From positions 4,010,001 to 4,074,000 of the forward strand of contig NZ_CP082918.1 of the NCBI RefSeq assembly GCF_019931755.1: a stretch of DNA of 64,000 bases, given 5' to 3'. The notes under the pieces were generated by a model that made no database searches, was not told the DNA's origin, and worked only from the letters and a program-made list of their open reading frames with translations. The position numbers and the translations under genes were made by a program. The DNA is from Sutcliffiella horikoshii. Lineage in GTDB: Bacteria; Bacillota; Bacilli; Bacillales; Bacillaceae_I. Every line of letters starts with the position of its first letter. Position 1 is the first letter of the stretch. Below, one piece after another: positions 24,501-32,534 of this stretch.

Positions 24501-25861
24501 ACCGTCCAAGAAACTGTTTCTTCCAGTTGTACTGGGTTGTAGTTTGCATCCATGCCTTTTGCACCGAAATTGTATGCAGATTCCGCAAGCATCAGGCCGG
24601 AGCTCGGTTTTATTGCAAGTTGTTCGAGTGAGCCAGTTTCGGCAGTGGAGACAACTAGTAAACTATTGGCTACGCCGCGTTCTGTTCCGTCAGAAGGGAT
24701 GTTCGATACCGATAATTCTTCTTCTCCCTGTTCGCGCGCGACGAATGTGGAGGAGCCGCCGCCATCAAAGTTAAGCGCCTCGACTGCACCTAGTTCATAC
24801 ATTAGGTTCTGCAGTTCAAATACGGTGATTCCTTCCGAGTAGCCGGGCTGTCTGCCATCCATGATGATAAAAAAGACAGAGCCGTCCGCTTTAATTCCAG
24901 CGGCTGTTCTTGGTGCCACGGCTGTTGTGAAGGCATTTGAAACCAGGTTCGTTTTTTGGCCTTCTTTGACAAGGACATACTGGCCGCCGATTGCTTCTGT
25001 TACCGTCTGCCATTGTTCAGCCACTGCCGTGTTAATTTGAATTTCTTGTCCTGCCTGAAGATTATTCAGGACAGCAGCCATTGTTCCATGGCCAGATAAG
25101 ACAAGCTTGCCCTGTGGTATTGTTTCGTTTCCAACGTTCTTAATTACTTTTTCCACCGTAGCCTTGGCTGTGCCGGGCTGGTGTACGTTTCCTTCAATAT
25201 TGGAAAGCACCACTTCTGTGCCATGTTCGTTTGTACTGGTTTCATTTTTTTCTGGTGAGTATAATGCCAGCTGGTTCGACTGGCGAACATCATTTAGGTG
25301 ATGGATCTGATGAGTGGCATCACCGATTTGAAGGGTAAAGCTCGGGTTTGGGTAACCGATGATCGCCTGCCCGTCTTCTGTGATCCCAAATGTTTCTCTT
25401 GTTGAGGATTTAAGAATTTGTCCGTTGTGAATGACGTTTCCGATAGGAATGCCGGTGGAAGTGTTAAAAAAGTCTCCGTTCACTGCACCAACGACACGGC
25501 GGCCGTCTGTTGATGCTGCGTTTGCCTGCTCACGGACGGTCGTCATTGCTGCTACACTTCCGTTCGGTAAGCCTGCCTGGATGCTGATTGCAGGGTTTTG
25601 GAGATCTATATCCATCATGAACGCCTCCTGCCTGCCTCGGTCACTGATAAAGGTCATCGTTTCCTTTGCGACACCGGAAGCAATCTGGAGCCTTTCCTGC
25701 TCAATTACTTGTCCAAGCGAAAATTCCTGCGACTGTTGTTCCGCTGCAAAGGTTTCGATTGCCGGCTGTTGGATGGTGCCTGTTCCAACCGGTACAAGCA
25801 TCGTTTGAAGCGCTAACATCCAAATGAATAATGTTAAAAATGGCTTTTTCATCCTACTCAT
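21521..25861 (-). CDS. secreted phosphodiester glycosidase / purple-acid-type phosphoesterase fusion
   Basis: A 1446-residue exported protein. A signal peptide (basic MSRMKK, hydrophobic core, cleavage likely near TFA-AEQ) is followed by a phosphodiester glycosidase (NAGPA) domain at about 60-400 (GAVNGDFFNTSTGIPIGN, LNFDGGGSST). Ig-like segments come next, then a beta-sandwich module near 580-740 (ETFEDGIDHWTFSG), a fibronectin-like purple-acid-phosphatase N-domain near 1060-1160, and a metallophosphoesterase from about 1175. Metal motifs are GDIQ, GDLIDDG, GNHE, the His in YHRSPY, and GHDHAY. No anchor is seen at the C-terminus. It probably cleaves sugar- or glycerol-phosphodiesters, perhaps teichoic acids, and then the phosphomonoester. 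A Pho box upstream supports phosphate scavenging. Confidence 0.88.
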   Translation of the reverse strand: MSRMKKPFLTLFIWMLALQTMLVPVGTGTIQQPAIETFAAEQQSQEFSLGQVIEQERLQIASGVAKETMTFISDRGRQEAFMMDIDLQNPAISIQAGLPNGSVAAMTTVREQANAASTDGRRVVGAVNGDFFNTSTGIPIGNVIHNGQILKSSTRETFGITEDGQAIIGYPNPSFTLQIGDATHQIHHLNDVRQSNQLALYSPEKNETSTNEHGTEVVLSNIEGNVHQPGTAKATVEKVIKNVGNETIPQGKLVLSGHGTMAAVLNNLQAGQEIQINTAVAEQWQTVTEAIGGQYVLVKEGQKTNLVSNAFTTAVAPRTAAGIKADGSVFFIIMDGRQPGYSEGITVFELQNLMYELGAVEALNFDGGGSSTFVAREQGEEELSVSNIPSDGTERGVANSLLVVSTAETGSLEQLAIKPSSGLMLAESAYNFGAKGMDANYNPVQLEETVSWTVSDSSLGAVNEDGTLTAGPAAASGKIISTSAGGALGEANVTIVDELSSLTFNQQALTVKRGETAELKVTALSGGRHVHHDPANLSWEVEGNIGHVDEQGIFHATEESAQGKITVSYKNVSDTMDVQVGKLPTILETFEDGIDHWTFSGARYNSISINQTTYPEPARFGDHALQLNYDFTGTIGTSGAYAHPRTPIELEDYPEAIGMWVYGDGKGHWLRAQLRDGNNSPIALDFARNMDWTGWKYVEAAVPPGRALPLKMDLPVRLMETDNNNKNAGTIYVDNIRAVYGETNDDLENPIISEFNPAADSMIDSTDYSISAILADEQTGINPERVWMHVDGVEVDASYQEEAGELLFSPDKPLLDGTHQVKITAQDNFGNETTEIWQYEQHAGQPGVTLDYENNAFIGKDHPITIQATQTEEISGISLKLSANIRVKEIVLDPSITEEQIVKKETNKNGEILIELKDLTTSVTEIGKIMFSIPKDANGNLELSYHEGAVTLKDEEVATPLFLPNVQQTLKAALTISVDRASVGFPAVIQVKDQDGQPVGGADVKAWDSEMNGEVLLGKTNNDGKLQTKELTTEAGIRHIQAEKETQYSFVKEVNVLKHLGGMSPKKVNVTFNGNKNQRNVNWTTSPLVTDSVLEMVEYSKFEKNGWEGSKPRTINGESNPHPMNEGELQVHSVTEKGLKPGTLYAYRVGDGTEEGWSETATISLPAPGKGSDDFNFILMGDIQAAPNQSETGFGPFTDVYKKAKFDFPDASFMMQVGDLIDDGNLYNHWSEFFKSIEDPSLSASTPIVTAVGNHENIGNGVDTFKQFFRMPQNGPEEFKGTVYSFDYGDAHIAVLNTETDKDGLIKQTEWLKEDMADTEKKWKIVMYHRSPYFSNPQGGSGNVQEVFPKAFDEIGVDLAISGHDHAYVRTQPMKNGEANDDGTTYVIAGSAGGKFYAAVPQPYMDVIFEEKTQIYSNISVTQNGITITAKTRDGRTIDQHTIEKK

Positions 25862-25949
25862 TTTCTTATTCCCCCTATGTAACTTTGATCTGACAAGATT
25901 CTTGCAAACTACCTAAAATCCGCCATCAACGTAAACACTACCTGTCATT

Positions 25950-25988
25950 GATTAACCCGATGTGAAAGTTTATTAAAGAAATTGTAAA
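25950..25988 (-). promoter_or_regulatory. PhoP box (four 11-bp-spaced repeats)
   Basis: On the minus strand TTTACA, TTTAAT, TTCACA and TTAATC begin at 25988, 25977, 25966 and 25955, exactly 11 bp apart. This is the pattern of PhoP dimers bound to TTHACA direct repeats in Bacillus Pho-regulon promoters. A TAGTGT hexamer (25935-25940) about 10 bp further is the candidate -10. The start codon is about 90 bp away. Confidence 0.75.
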
Positions 25989-26104
25989 TCGAGGAAAAAT
26001 AGGTAAATGGAATCATGAAGTGCATCCGCATGAATACGACGATACTAAGTGTCAAAATTATTTTATTTTCATGAAATTAAATTTCAACACAGTCAAAAAA
26101 AATT

Positions 26105-27058
26105 TCACTTAGACATGTGAAGATATTGCTTCCACTTTTCAAATCCAAGCTTGTTGTAGAAGGATTCGAGCGTAGTCCAATCAATCATCCAGACCTCTAC
26201 TCCGTCCTCTTTTAACTCCTGCATTGCCTGTTTGACAATTTTCAAGCCAAGTCCGCTTTTCCGAACCTGTGAAGAAACGCCAAGTGGTCCGATTCCGCCC
26301 ACTGCCTTTCCCTTGTAAAGCTCACTCCAGTAGACATTGGAGCCAATCACAGCATCTTCCGGACGATTTATCCGACAGAACCCTCTGACTCTATCACCTT
26401 GCCATATCAGCACAAATTGCCTTGCCGTCCCACCTCGTTCAAACAGGCTGCGCACCTCATACTCCCAACGGCCAGGAAATGCTTCTTGTAAAAAAAGAAT
26501 GAGTGCCGGTTCTTCTCCGCTTTGCCCTCTTTTGAAGTGAAAATTCTGATCTTGGGGGATGGATAAGTCGGTTAAGCACTCCTCCATCTTTTGAATCATA
26601 TCAAAAACAACTTCACCAGATTGATAGCCCTTTTCTTTAAACCAGTCGATTGACTCCGTTAACTCGAGCGGAACTCCCGGAAAAAAGTGCTGCACATCTC
26701 TTCCAAGGTGAATCCTTGCGCACCCTTGCTCTCTGAGGCTATCTTCCGCCTCTTTCAATAATTGACTGCCAATCCCTTTGCCGCGCCATCCTTCTTTTAC
26801 AAAAAGGAAATTGATCCATCCAACATCTCCGCCCGGATGATACCCAAACGTTTCCCCTGGCCACCTTTTGGCGATTACCGCACCAACCACCTCGCCATTC
26901 TCGACAGCTGCAAAACTGCTATGCGGACAAAAGCTACGCTCATCGGTCGTGTTCTGTTTGAATAACCTTGGTGTAATCGGCAGTATGAATCCCATGGAAT
27001 GGTTCCATGCATCTAGAACGGCTTCTGCATGGTTAGGTGTAAATGATACCGTTTTCAT
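26105..27058 (-). CDS. tandem GNAT acetyltransferase
   Basis: A cytoplasmic protein of 317 residues with two GNAT folds. The first (about 1-155) has the acetyl-CoA-binding motif VKEGWRGKGIGSQLLKEAE. The second (about 165-317) has a related but degenerate loop VSSQVRKSGLGLKIVKQAM. The ATG at 27058 is chosen because AAGGTG lies 8 bases upstream; a GTG four codons earlier lacks spacing. It stands alone between the Pho-regulated gene and spoIIQ. The substrate is unknown. Confidence 0.8.
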   Translation of the reverse strand: MKTVSFTPNHAEAVLDAWNHSMGFILPITPRLFKQNTTDERSFCPHSSFAAVENGEVVGAVIAKRWPGETFGYHPGGDVGWINFLFVKEGWRGKGIGSQLLKEAEDSLREQGCARIHLGRDVQHFFPGVPLELTESIDWFKEKGYQSGEVVFDMIQKMEECLTDLSIPQDQNFHFKRGQSGEEPALILFLQEAFPGRWEYEVRSLFERGGTARQFVLIWQGDRVRGFCRINRPEDAVIGSNVYWSELYKGKAVGGIGPLGVSSQVRKSGLGLKIVKQAMQELKEDGVEVWMIDWTTLESFYNKLGFEKWKQYLHMSK

Positions 27059-27350
27059 TATTAAATTCACCTTGCTGTATCTCTCCCTTCAAAACTATTT
27101 ACTCAGTCTGCCTACCAATTTCTCCATTTGTTCTTAATTTCCTTTTTTCTGTTTTTTAAAAAGGAAATGAATGGGACTAGGGAAAAAGACTGGGAAAGGG
27201 AGGATTTTTAGGGGTGTTGTGACATTGTACTTACAAAATAGGGTGGTTTGGGAAGTAGTTGTATCTAGTTATTTTAATTTGAGAATTTTAAAAACAGGAG
27301 TTAAGACTTAGGTGAAAATTTCCGAAGGGAGACTGCTTGAAGACAAAAAA

Positions 27351-27383
27351 ATACCGCCAAACGGTACCTGCGTTTGGCGGTTT
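27351..27383 (-). terminator. orphan terminator hairpin
   Basis: ACCGCCAAACG (27353-27363) pairs with CGTTTGGCGGT (27371-27381). On the minus strand a seven-T run follows; on the plus strand only TTTT. It could back up the spoIIQ terminator or end an unrecognised small RNA. Confidence 0.6.
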
Positions 27384-27501
27384 TGACATTCTCTTGTTTT
27401 TGCGCTGTTGTGTTGTTTGTGTATCGGTATTGTTAGTATACCCGCGGAGGCTTGGTTTTATTCCTGGTTTTGGGTGGAAGCAGATAAAAATTTGTATAGA
27501 A

Positions 27502-27548
27502 AAAGAGCAGCTTTCCGGAGTATGTTTCCCGTTTGTAAGCTGCTCTTT
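27502..27548 (-). terminator. spoIIQ terminator
   Basis: Perfect 12-bp arms AAAGAGCAGCTT (27502-27513) and AAGCTGCTCTTT (27537-27548), with TTTTT on the minus-strand side. Confidence 0.85.
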
Positions 27549-27600
27549 GGCTCAATAGAGTTTATCGTTCTAGCATATATTTTATTAACAAGACTTTAGA

Positions 27601-28449
27601 TTATGTTAGATAGCTAACGGATTCTTCTTCTTCGTCAGAAGATCCTTCGTCGCCGTCTTTGTCTTCTCCGTCTTCAGGCTTGTCTTCGCCCTCTGCTGGA
27701 GTTTCTTCTTTTTCTTGTTCACCAGCAGGCTCGCTTCCTTCTTCAGAAGCTTGTCCTTCTTCCTCTAATAGGGAAGTTACTGGTTTGTTAAAAAAGCTGC
27801 TAGGGTTCACTGCTACGTTGTCCTTGCGAATTTCAAAATGAACGTGTACTGCGTCTTTGTTCAGTTGGTTTGTGTGTGCTTTGGCAATTGTTTCACCTTG
27901 CTCTACGAAATCGTTGACTTTGACTTGTACGTCAGTCAGTGATTGATAGATTGTTTTTACACCATCCAAATGCTCAATTTCTACGACGTTTCCTAGTAAA
28001 GGATCATTTTCAACATGCGTTACAGTTCCACTTAAAGAAGCGACTACTTCGAATGTTTCTCCGTCTTTCATTGCAATGTCGATACCTGTGTTTGGTTGGT
28101 AAATGCCATTGTACTCAATGAAAGCTGCTTCTTGCTCTTCTTTAGATGCGTTTGCATCCCAGAATGGTCTTTGGATGACAGAAGAGTTAACGTCTGTTAC
28201 CGGCATTACAAAGTTTTCTACCGGGCTGTTCACTTCCATGGAATCTTGATCACCATAAGAAATGTTAGTTCCTTGCCCTTCTGGGTTTCCTGGATTACCT
28301 TCTGATTCATTACCTGATTGGGATACTAAAACCGCTGTCAAAATGATTGCCGCGCACCCAAGATAGATTGCTGGGAACACCCAACGCTTTTTCATTAAGC
28401 GTTGCCAATTTGAATTTTGAGAAGTCCGTTTCTTTTCTTCCTCTCTCAT
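27601..28449 (-). CDS. spoIIQ: SpoIIQ, forespore engulfment channel protein
   Basis: Forespore membrane protein whose LytM/M23-like domain binds SpoIIIAH of the mother cell across the intermembrane space, building the feeding-tube channel. The 282 residues comprise a basic cytoplasmic tail, one helix at about 23-44, the M23-fold domain at about 105-220, and a long acidic tail (Glu/Asp/Gly-rich, about 225-282). The peptidase site is degenerate: the first zinc ligand of HxxxD is replaced (YQPNTGID), while HVHFE remains, as in other Bacillus SpoIIQ. A sigma-F-type promoter lies about 30 bp upstream of the ATG. Confidence 0.93.
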   Translation of the reverse strand: MREEEKKRTSQNSNWQRLMKKRWVFPAIYLGCAAIILTAVLVSQSGNESEGNPGNPEGQGTNISYGDQDSMEVNSPVENFVMPVTDVNSSVIQRPFWDANASKEEQEAAFIEYNGIYQPNTGIDIAMKDGETFEVVASLSGTVTHVENDPLLGNVVEIEHLDGVKTIYQSLTDVQVKVNDFVEQGETIAKAHTNQLNKDAVHVHFEIRKDNVAVNPSSFFNKPVTSLLEEEGQASEEGSEPAGEQEKEETPAEGEDKPEDGEDKDGDEGSSDEEEESVSYLT

Positions 28450-28470
28450 TGTATCATCACCTCAGCAATC

Positions 28471-28499
28471 ATTCTGAACAGATTCACAGAATAATATAC
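28471..28499 (-). promoter_or_regulatory. sigma-F promoter of spoIIQ
   Basis: On the minus strand GTATA (28495-28499), a 15-bp spacer, then GTTCAGAAT (28471-28479). This fits the sigma-F consensus GYATA / GGnnAnAnT with one mismatch, and spoIIQ is a classic sigma-F gene. Confidence 0.65.
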
Positions 28500-28585
28500 A
28501 TCCGCGGTGAAAATTTTTTTGAAATGCTTATTTTCCTTCAATCGAGAGGGTTTTATGCATGGAAATGGAAAAAAGTTTTGAAAAA

Positions 28586-28617
28586 GGGTCAGACCCCGGC
28601 AGGAGCCGGGGTCTGAC
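28586..28617 (-). repeat. GGGGTCTGACCCC-family repeat, inverted pair; spoIID terminator
   Basis: GTCAGACCCCGGC and GCCGGGGTCTGAC face each other around four bases. On the minus strand the stem is followed by TTTTTCAAAACTTTTTT, so this copy can terminate spoIID, whose stop is about 90 bp upstream. Confidence 0.85.
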
Positions 28618-28630
28618 AGGTGAACCTTTA

Positions 28631-28677
28631 TTCGACACGAAGAGGGAAAATCCTTTGGGGGTCTGACCCCCAAAGGG
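28631..28677 (+). repeat. GGGGTCTGACCCC-family repeat, subfamily 1, forward
   Basis: TTCGACACGAAGAGGGAAAA (28631-28650), then CCTTTGGGGGTCTGACCC and the completing CCAAAGG, followed by TTTTTTC. Forms a composite with the inverted pair 14 bp to its left. Confidence 0.85.
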
Positions 28678-28703
28678 TAATTTTTTCTTTTTTTCTTATC
28701 ATT

Positions 28704-29732
28704 CTATCTCTTCGCTGTCACCTTATTGATGTATTGGTCGGCGCTGGCGATTTGGACGTCTTTGTAGTAGTGGGAGATGATTTGGGTGTAGTTTTTGCCT
28801 TCTAGGGCCATTCCGTTGGCTCCGTATTGGCTCATCCCTACTCCATGGCCAAAGCCCTTGGTGGTGATGACGATGTTGTCTCCTTTGCGCTCCCAGGTAA
28901 AGTCACTGGAGCGCAGCATAAGAAGGTCACGCACTTCCCTGCCACTTAGCTTCTTCCCATTAATATCTACCGCCTCCACGCGATTACCCGTGGTGCGTGC
29001 GATAATCTTCCCTACCGACCCGTCACTTCCCAGGGTTACCCCAAGTTTGGACTGAAACTCTTGTACCGGTAAGGATACTTGGCTTAAGTATTTTTCAGAA
29101 TCCACATCCCACGGGCTTTCTACACTTCGCAAATATGGGATTTCGTTTGGCCAGTATTCTTCTGAGTTTTCTGTGTAGCCGTTGCTGGTGGAGAAATAGC
29201 TAGCATCAATTGGTACATTATTATAGGTAAGGACGGATCCCGCTGTTTCTGCGACCGCCTGTTTTATTTTTTCCATCTTCCAATTAAAGTCTTCGGCTGC
29301 CCAAGCTGCTTTTAAATCTTCTGGGCTTTTATACACCTGGTGCTGTTCGGTGTCTGTGACATCCGCGCCTTCTGGTGTGCCAAGTTTTTCTTCCGCCATC
29401 AGCTGCCTTAAGATATACGTCCGTGCTGCCAGTGCCTGTGCCTTTAGCGCTTCAAGTTCAAAGTCCGCAGGCATCTCTGAAGCAACCACGCCCACAATGT
29501 AGTCCTCAAGCGGTATGTTTTCGATCATCTCCTGCTTGTGACGATACACCGCTACATCAATCGGAGAATCGATTGGTTCCACTTGATTTTGGATTTGCTG
29601 ATTCGGTTGGAGTTCTTCTGCTAATTGGCCGCTTTCCTTATCGACAAACGGCATGACTAATAACGTTGGTACCATTAATACCATGACAAATAGAATAGAA
29701 GTGAGTACGATGATTGGTTTCAAGTTTCTCAT
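28704..29732 (-). CDS. spoIID: SpoIID, sporulation peptidoglycan lytic transglycosylase
   Basis: Mother-cell membrane enzyme that, with SpoIIP and SpoIIM, degrades septal peptidoglycan during engulfment. The 342 residues comprise an N-terminal helix (about 7-28) and a SpoIID/LytB domain. The catalytic Glu86 is in IVGVVASEMPADFELEALKA, the AARTYI motif follows, and GFGHGVGMSQYGANGMA is near the C-terminus. Order spoIID upstream of spoIIQ and after murAA follows B. subtilis. A sigma-E-like promoter is possible upstream. Confidence 0.95.
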   Translation of the reverse strand: MRNLKPIIVLTSILFVMVLMVPTLLVMPFVDKESGQLAEELQPNQQIQNQVEPIDSPIDVAVYRHKQEMIENIPLEDYIVGVVASEMPADFELEALKAQALAARTYILRQLMAEEKLGTPEGADVTDTEQHQVYKSPEDLKAAWAAEDFNWKMEKIKQAVAETAGSVLTYNNVPIDASYFSTSNGYTENSEEYWPNEIPYLRSVESPWDVDSEKYLSQVSLPVQEFQSKLGVTLGSDGSVGKIIARTTGNRVEAVDINGKKLSGREVRDLLMLRSSDFTWERKGDNIVITTKGFGHGVGMSQYGANGMALEGKNYTQIISHYYKDVQIASADQYINKVTAKR

Positions 29733-29798
29733 AGCGCCGAGCCTCCGATAACAATAAAGTAGTAGTTGTTTGCTAATGGTTGGTTACCTTTACTCTTC

Positions 29799-29828
29799 AT
29801 TCTTATGGGAGTGGACAAGCAATTATGA
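29799..29828 (-). promoter_or_regulatory. possible sigma-E promoter of spoIID
   Basis: On the minus strand TCATAATT (29821-29828), 13 bp, CATAAGAAT (29799-29807), compared with the sigma-E consensus ATATT and CATAnAnT. Chosen because spoIID is known to depend on sigma-E; the match is moderate. Confidence 0.35.
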
Positions 29829-30009
29829 CTAAAATATGGGCAGGTTTAAAGACTTCATTCACAAGCCTCTAACCCTAAAAAACTCTTAAATACTTCTATA
29901 TTATATACACATAACCCACAACTGTCAGAAAACAATTCAATATCACACCAAAAAAATGGTCTGACAGAAAAAAAGTTGGAATATTAATAAGTAGTGAAAA
30001 AAATGCTGT

Positions 30010-30052
30010 GCTGGGGTCAGACCCCAGCAGGAATTTCCGCACTCACGTCGAA
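30010..30052 (-). repeat. GGGGTCTGACCCC-family repeat, subfamily 1, reverse
   Basis: GCTGGGGTCAGACCCCAGC (30010-30028) followed by AGGAATTTCCGCACTCACGT and CGAA, the reverse of the conserved flank TTCGACGTGAGTG. Confidence 0.85.
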
Positions 30053-30075
30053 TGCCAGTAAAAAAAGTTTGAAAA

Positions 30076-30105
30076 AGGGTCAGACCCCTAAAGGAGTCTG
30101 ACCCT
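30076..30105 (-). repeat. GGGGTCTGACCCC-family repeat, inverted pair; murAA terminator
   Basis: AAGGGTCAGAC (30076-30086) and GTCTGACCCTT (30095-30105) form an 11-bp stem. On the minus strand it ends in TTTTTC and starts 42 bp after the murAA stop, the right place for an intrinsic terminator. Confidence 0.85.
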
Positions 30106-30146
30106 TGATGTAGAATATAAATATATGATTGGCTATTTTGGTGTGT

Positions 30147-31451
30147 TTAGGCTTCCTTGATTTGCTCTAGGATAACTGTTTGTTCTTGTTCCATGGAGCT
30201 TACTCGTTCGATGTCTGCGCCTAGTGCTGCTAGTTTGTTGTGGAAGTTTACGTATCCACGATCTAAGTGTTTTAGCTCGGTTACACGAGTGTATCCGTCT
30301 GCGATTAATCCTGCTAGGGTTAATGCTGCTGCTGCACGAAGGTCTGTTGCCGCCACTTCTGCGCCTTGTAGTTTTGAAGGTCCATTGATGACAACGGAAC
30401 GTCCTTCGATCTTGATGTCGCCGTTCATACGACGGAATTCTTCTACATGCATGAAGCGATTTTCGAATACTGTTTCGGTAATCATGCTCGTGCCTTCAGC
30501 CGCCAATAATAGAGACATCATTTGGGATTGCATATCTGTTGGGAATCCTGGGTGAGGCATTGTTTTGATGTCAATTGACTTTAGTTTTTCAGGTCCGATA
30601 ACGCGTAATCCGTTTTCGACTTCTTCAAACTTAACGCCCATTTCTTCCATTTTGGCAATTAAAGAGCTGGAATGTTCCGGCACTGCGCCTTCAACGATAA
30701 CGTCTCCGCCTGTGATTGCAGCTGCTACCATGAATGTACCTGCTTCAATGCGGTCAGGGATGATGTTGTGTTGGCATCCGTGCAATTCGGAAACCCCTTC
30801 GATTCTGATAGTACCTGTACCTGCTCCACGAACTTTTGCTCCCATGGAGTTCAAGAAGTTCGCCAAGTCCACGATTTCCGGTTCTTTTGCAACGTTTTCC
30901 ATGATAGTTGTACCTTCAGCAAGAGTTGCAGCCATCATGATATTTTCCGTTGCTCCCACACTTGGGAAGTCAAGATATATTTTCGCGCCTTGTAATCTTC
31001 CGTCTACTTCGGCATCGATATAACCATTTCCAACTTTTACTTTCGCACCCATTGCTTCGAATCCTTTTAAATGCTGATCGATTGGTCTTGAACCGATCGC
31101 ACATCCTCCAGGTAGAGCAATTTGTGCTTTTCCGTTACGTGCAAGCAATGATCCCATTACTAGGACAGATGCGCGCATTTTTCGTACATATTCAAACGGT
31201 GCTTCAGTGTGAAGCTCTCTTGTTGCATCGACAATTATACGATTATTTTCAAAATCAACATCGGCATTCAAATAACGCAAAACCTCGTTAATCGTATAAA
31301 CGTCGGAGAGCTCAGGTACATCTAAGATTTCGCATTTGCCTTTGCTAGCTAATAAAGTTGCGGCGATGACAGGTAGTACTGCGTTTTTTGCTCCCTCTAC
31401 TTTAACAGTACCCTTTAACCTTTGTCCGCCGCGGACGATGATTTTTTCCAA
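30147..31451 (-). CDS. murAA: UDP-N-acetylglucosamine 1-carboxyvinyltransferase
   Basis: First committed enzyme of peptidoglycan synthesis: transfers enolpyruvate from PEP to UDP-GlcNAc, in the cytoplasm, and is the fosfomycin target. The 434 residues carry the opening [20 protein letters not shown], the active-site Cys117 in [15 protein letters not shown], and later motifs [11 protein letters not shown] and GDIKIEGRS. Firmicutes have two copies; position before ywmB-spoIID identifies MurAA. It follows ywmB closely and ends at a palindrome repeat acting as terminator. Confidence 0.96.
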   Translation of the reverse strand: MEKIIVRGGQRLKGTVKVEGAKNAVLPVIAATLLASKGKCEILDVPELSDVYTINEVLRYLNADVDFENNRIIVDATRELHTEAPFEYVRKMRASVLVMGSLLARNGKAQIALPGGCAIGSRPIDQHLKGFEAMGAKVKVGNGYIDAEVDGRLQGAKIYLDFPSVGATENIMMAATLAEGTTIMENVAKEPEIVDLANFLNSMGAKVRGAGTGTIRIEGVSELHGCQHNIIPDRIEAGTFMVAAAITGGDVIVEGAVPEHSSSLIAKMEEMGVKFEEVENGLRVIGPEKLKSIDIKTMPHPGFPTDMQSQMMSLLLAAEGTSMITETVFENRFMHVEEFRRMNGDIKIEGRSVVINGPSKLQGAEVAATDLRAAAALTLAGLIADGYTRVTELKHLDRGYVNFHNKLAALGADIERVSSMEQEQTVILEQIKEA

Positions 31452-31483
31452 AACGTTCCCCTCCGCGTCTTTTATTCTATATA

Positions 31484-32317
31484 TTAATATTCAACAGTAA
31501 TAATTGGCGTGCCTACAATCACGGTAGTCTTATCGCCCATTCCTTGTGTTCGTAACCCAATTTGTAAGTTCATCTTTCCCTGATGTGTCGGAAGAACATT
31601 ATTCCATGCATCAGTATATGCTGAAACTGATACAAAGGTATCTTCCTGAATCTCTTCAACTATTTGTGCTGAAAATGCGTCTAGCAAAATATTTGTCGTA
31701 TTTTGCAAACCACCTTCAATTTTAGCACTGAAATCGCCAGACATACAACTAAATATTTCAAAGTCTTCATGAGAAATATTGGTAAGATTCGAATGGAAAT
31801 TGTTTATTATCTCTGTTGCTACAGGCTTTTCCCAACCATACCCAGTAACCTCATATAATACATACGATGTTTGGGATGAGTTTGTGTGGGTGGTGATGAG
31901 CTGAAGAGTCTCTTCTTGCTTTAATAAGTCATTATAATAAGTCCCAACTGCCTTCCATTGATCCTCTTCTTCCATCACATTCCAACTAAGATGGCCCATA
32001 CTCTGTTTTAAACGATTTACCTCTTTTTGAAAAGTGACTAAATCCCTAATTTTATAGACGTTCTTCCGTCCATAAAGTTTCCATTCCTGAACATTAATTT
32101 TCTCCTTTTGAAAAACTTCTGCGATTTCAAGTATCTCAGTACTGATATCGTTTGGTAATTGAGCTCTGCTTCTTTCATTCCCAAGAATTACCCCCGTAAA
32201 ACATATTACCAAAATAAAAAATAGTCCTAGCAATCTATTAATATAAAGTTTCCACGTTTTTTCTGCATATTTAGTATTAGTTTTTAAGCCCTTATCCGTA
32301 TTCCCCATCTTAAACAT
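31484..32317 (-). CDS. ywmB: YwmB family exported protein
   Basis: A 277-residue member of the YwmB family (TATA-box-binding-protein-like fold by structure). An N-terminal helix ([22 protein letters not shown]) anchors or exports it; the remainder is extracytoplasmic with no enzymatic motif that I recognise. The start chosen is the ATG at 32317, with AAAGGGG about 10 bases upstream; an earlier ATG reading has no ribosome site. It lies between a DUF1146 gene and murAA as in B. subtilis. Function is unknown; synteny suggests a link to envelope or sporulation. Confidence 0.82.
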   Translation of the reverse strand: MFKMGNTDKGLKTNTKYAEKTWKLYINRLLGLFFILVICFTGVILGNERSRAQLPNDISTEILEIAEVFQKEKINVQEWKLYGRKNVYKIRDLVTFQKEVNRLKQSMGHLSWNVMEEEDQWKAVGTYYNDLLKQEETLQLITTHTNSSQTSYVLYEVTGYGWEKPVATEIINNFHSNLTNISHEDFEIFSCMSGDFSAKIEGGLQNTTNILLDAFSAQIVEEIQEDTFVSVSAYTDAWNNVLPTHQGKMNLQIGLRTQGMGDKTTVIVGTPIITVEY

Positions 32318-32426
32318 ATCCCCCACGCCCCTTTGTTTGTTACTACTCATTGTGACCAAAGTGAGCATAAGAGATACATAGAAATGTTCGTCAAAATTTT
32401 TGTGTTTTTTATATATTTTTTATTTT

Positions 32427-32466
32427 TGGGGTCAGACCCCGGCAGGAGTTTTAGCTCTTATGTAGA
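32427..32466 (-). repeat. GGGGTCTGACCCC-family repeat, subfamily 1, reverse
   Basis: GGGGTCAGACCCC (32428-32440) followed by GGCAGGAGTTTTAGCTCTTA and TGTAGAA. The distal flank is TTCTACAT in the reverse direction, a variant of TTCGACAT also seen by the murAA copy. Confidence 0.8.
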
Positions 32467-32489
32467 ATGAGGCAAGAAAAACAAATAAA

Positions 32490-32516
32490 AAACCAGAGGA
32501 TTCTCTCCCCTGGTTT
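32490..32516 (-). terminator. terminator of the DUF1146 gene
   Basis: AAACCAG (32490-32496) pairs with CTGGTTT (32510-32516); on the minus strand TTTTTTATTT follows. Only 18 bp beyond the stop. Confidence 0.8.
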
Positions 32517-32534
32517 GCTTAAGTTCGCTTATTT

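Larger units (their letters stand above)
27059..27600. other. 542-bp gap between spoIIQ and the GNAT gene
   Basis: Contains the spoIIQ terminator and a second strong hairpin at 27347-27383 with no recognisable gene directly upstream on either strand, plus about 200 bp of AT-rich sequence before the GNAT gene. Small frames present here have no ribosome sites. Confidence 0.6.
29733..30146. other. 414-bp gap between murAA and spoIID
   Basis: Holds the candidate spoIID promoter and two copies of the palindrome family (30010-30052 and 30076-30105). The remaining 29840-30000 is AT-rich, with no gene seen. Confidence 0.65.

Noticed and set aside
27337..27558. 73-codon plus-strand frame
   Set aside because: Runs through two terminator hairpins and lacks a ribosome site.
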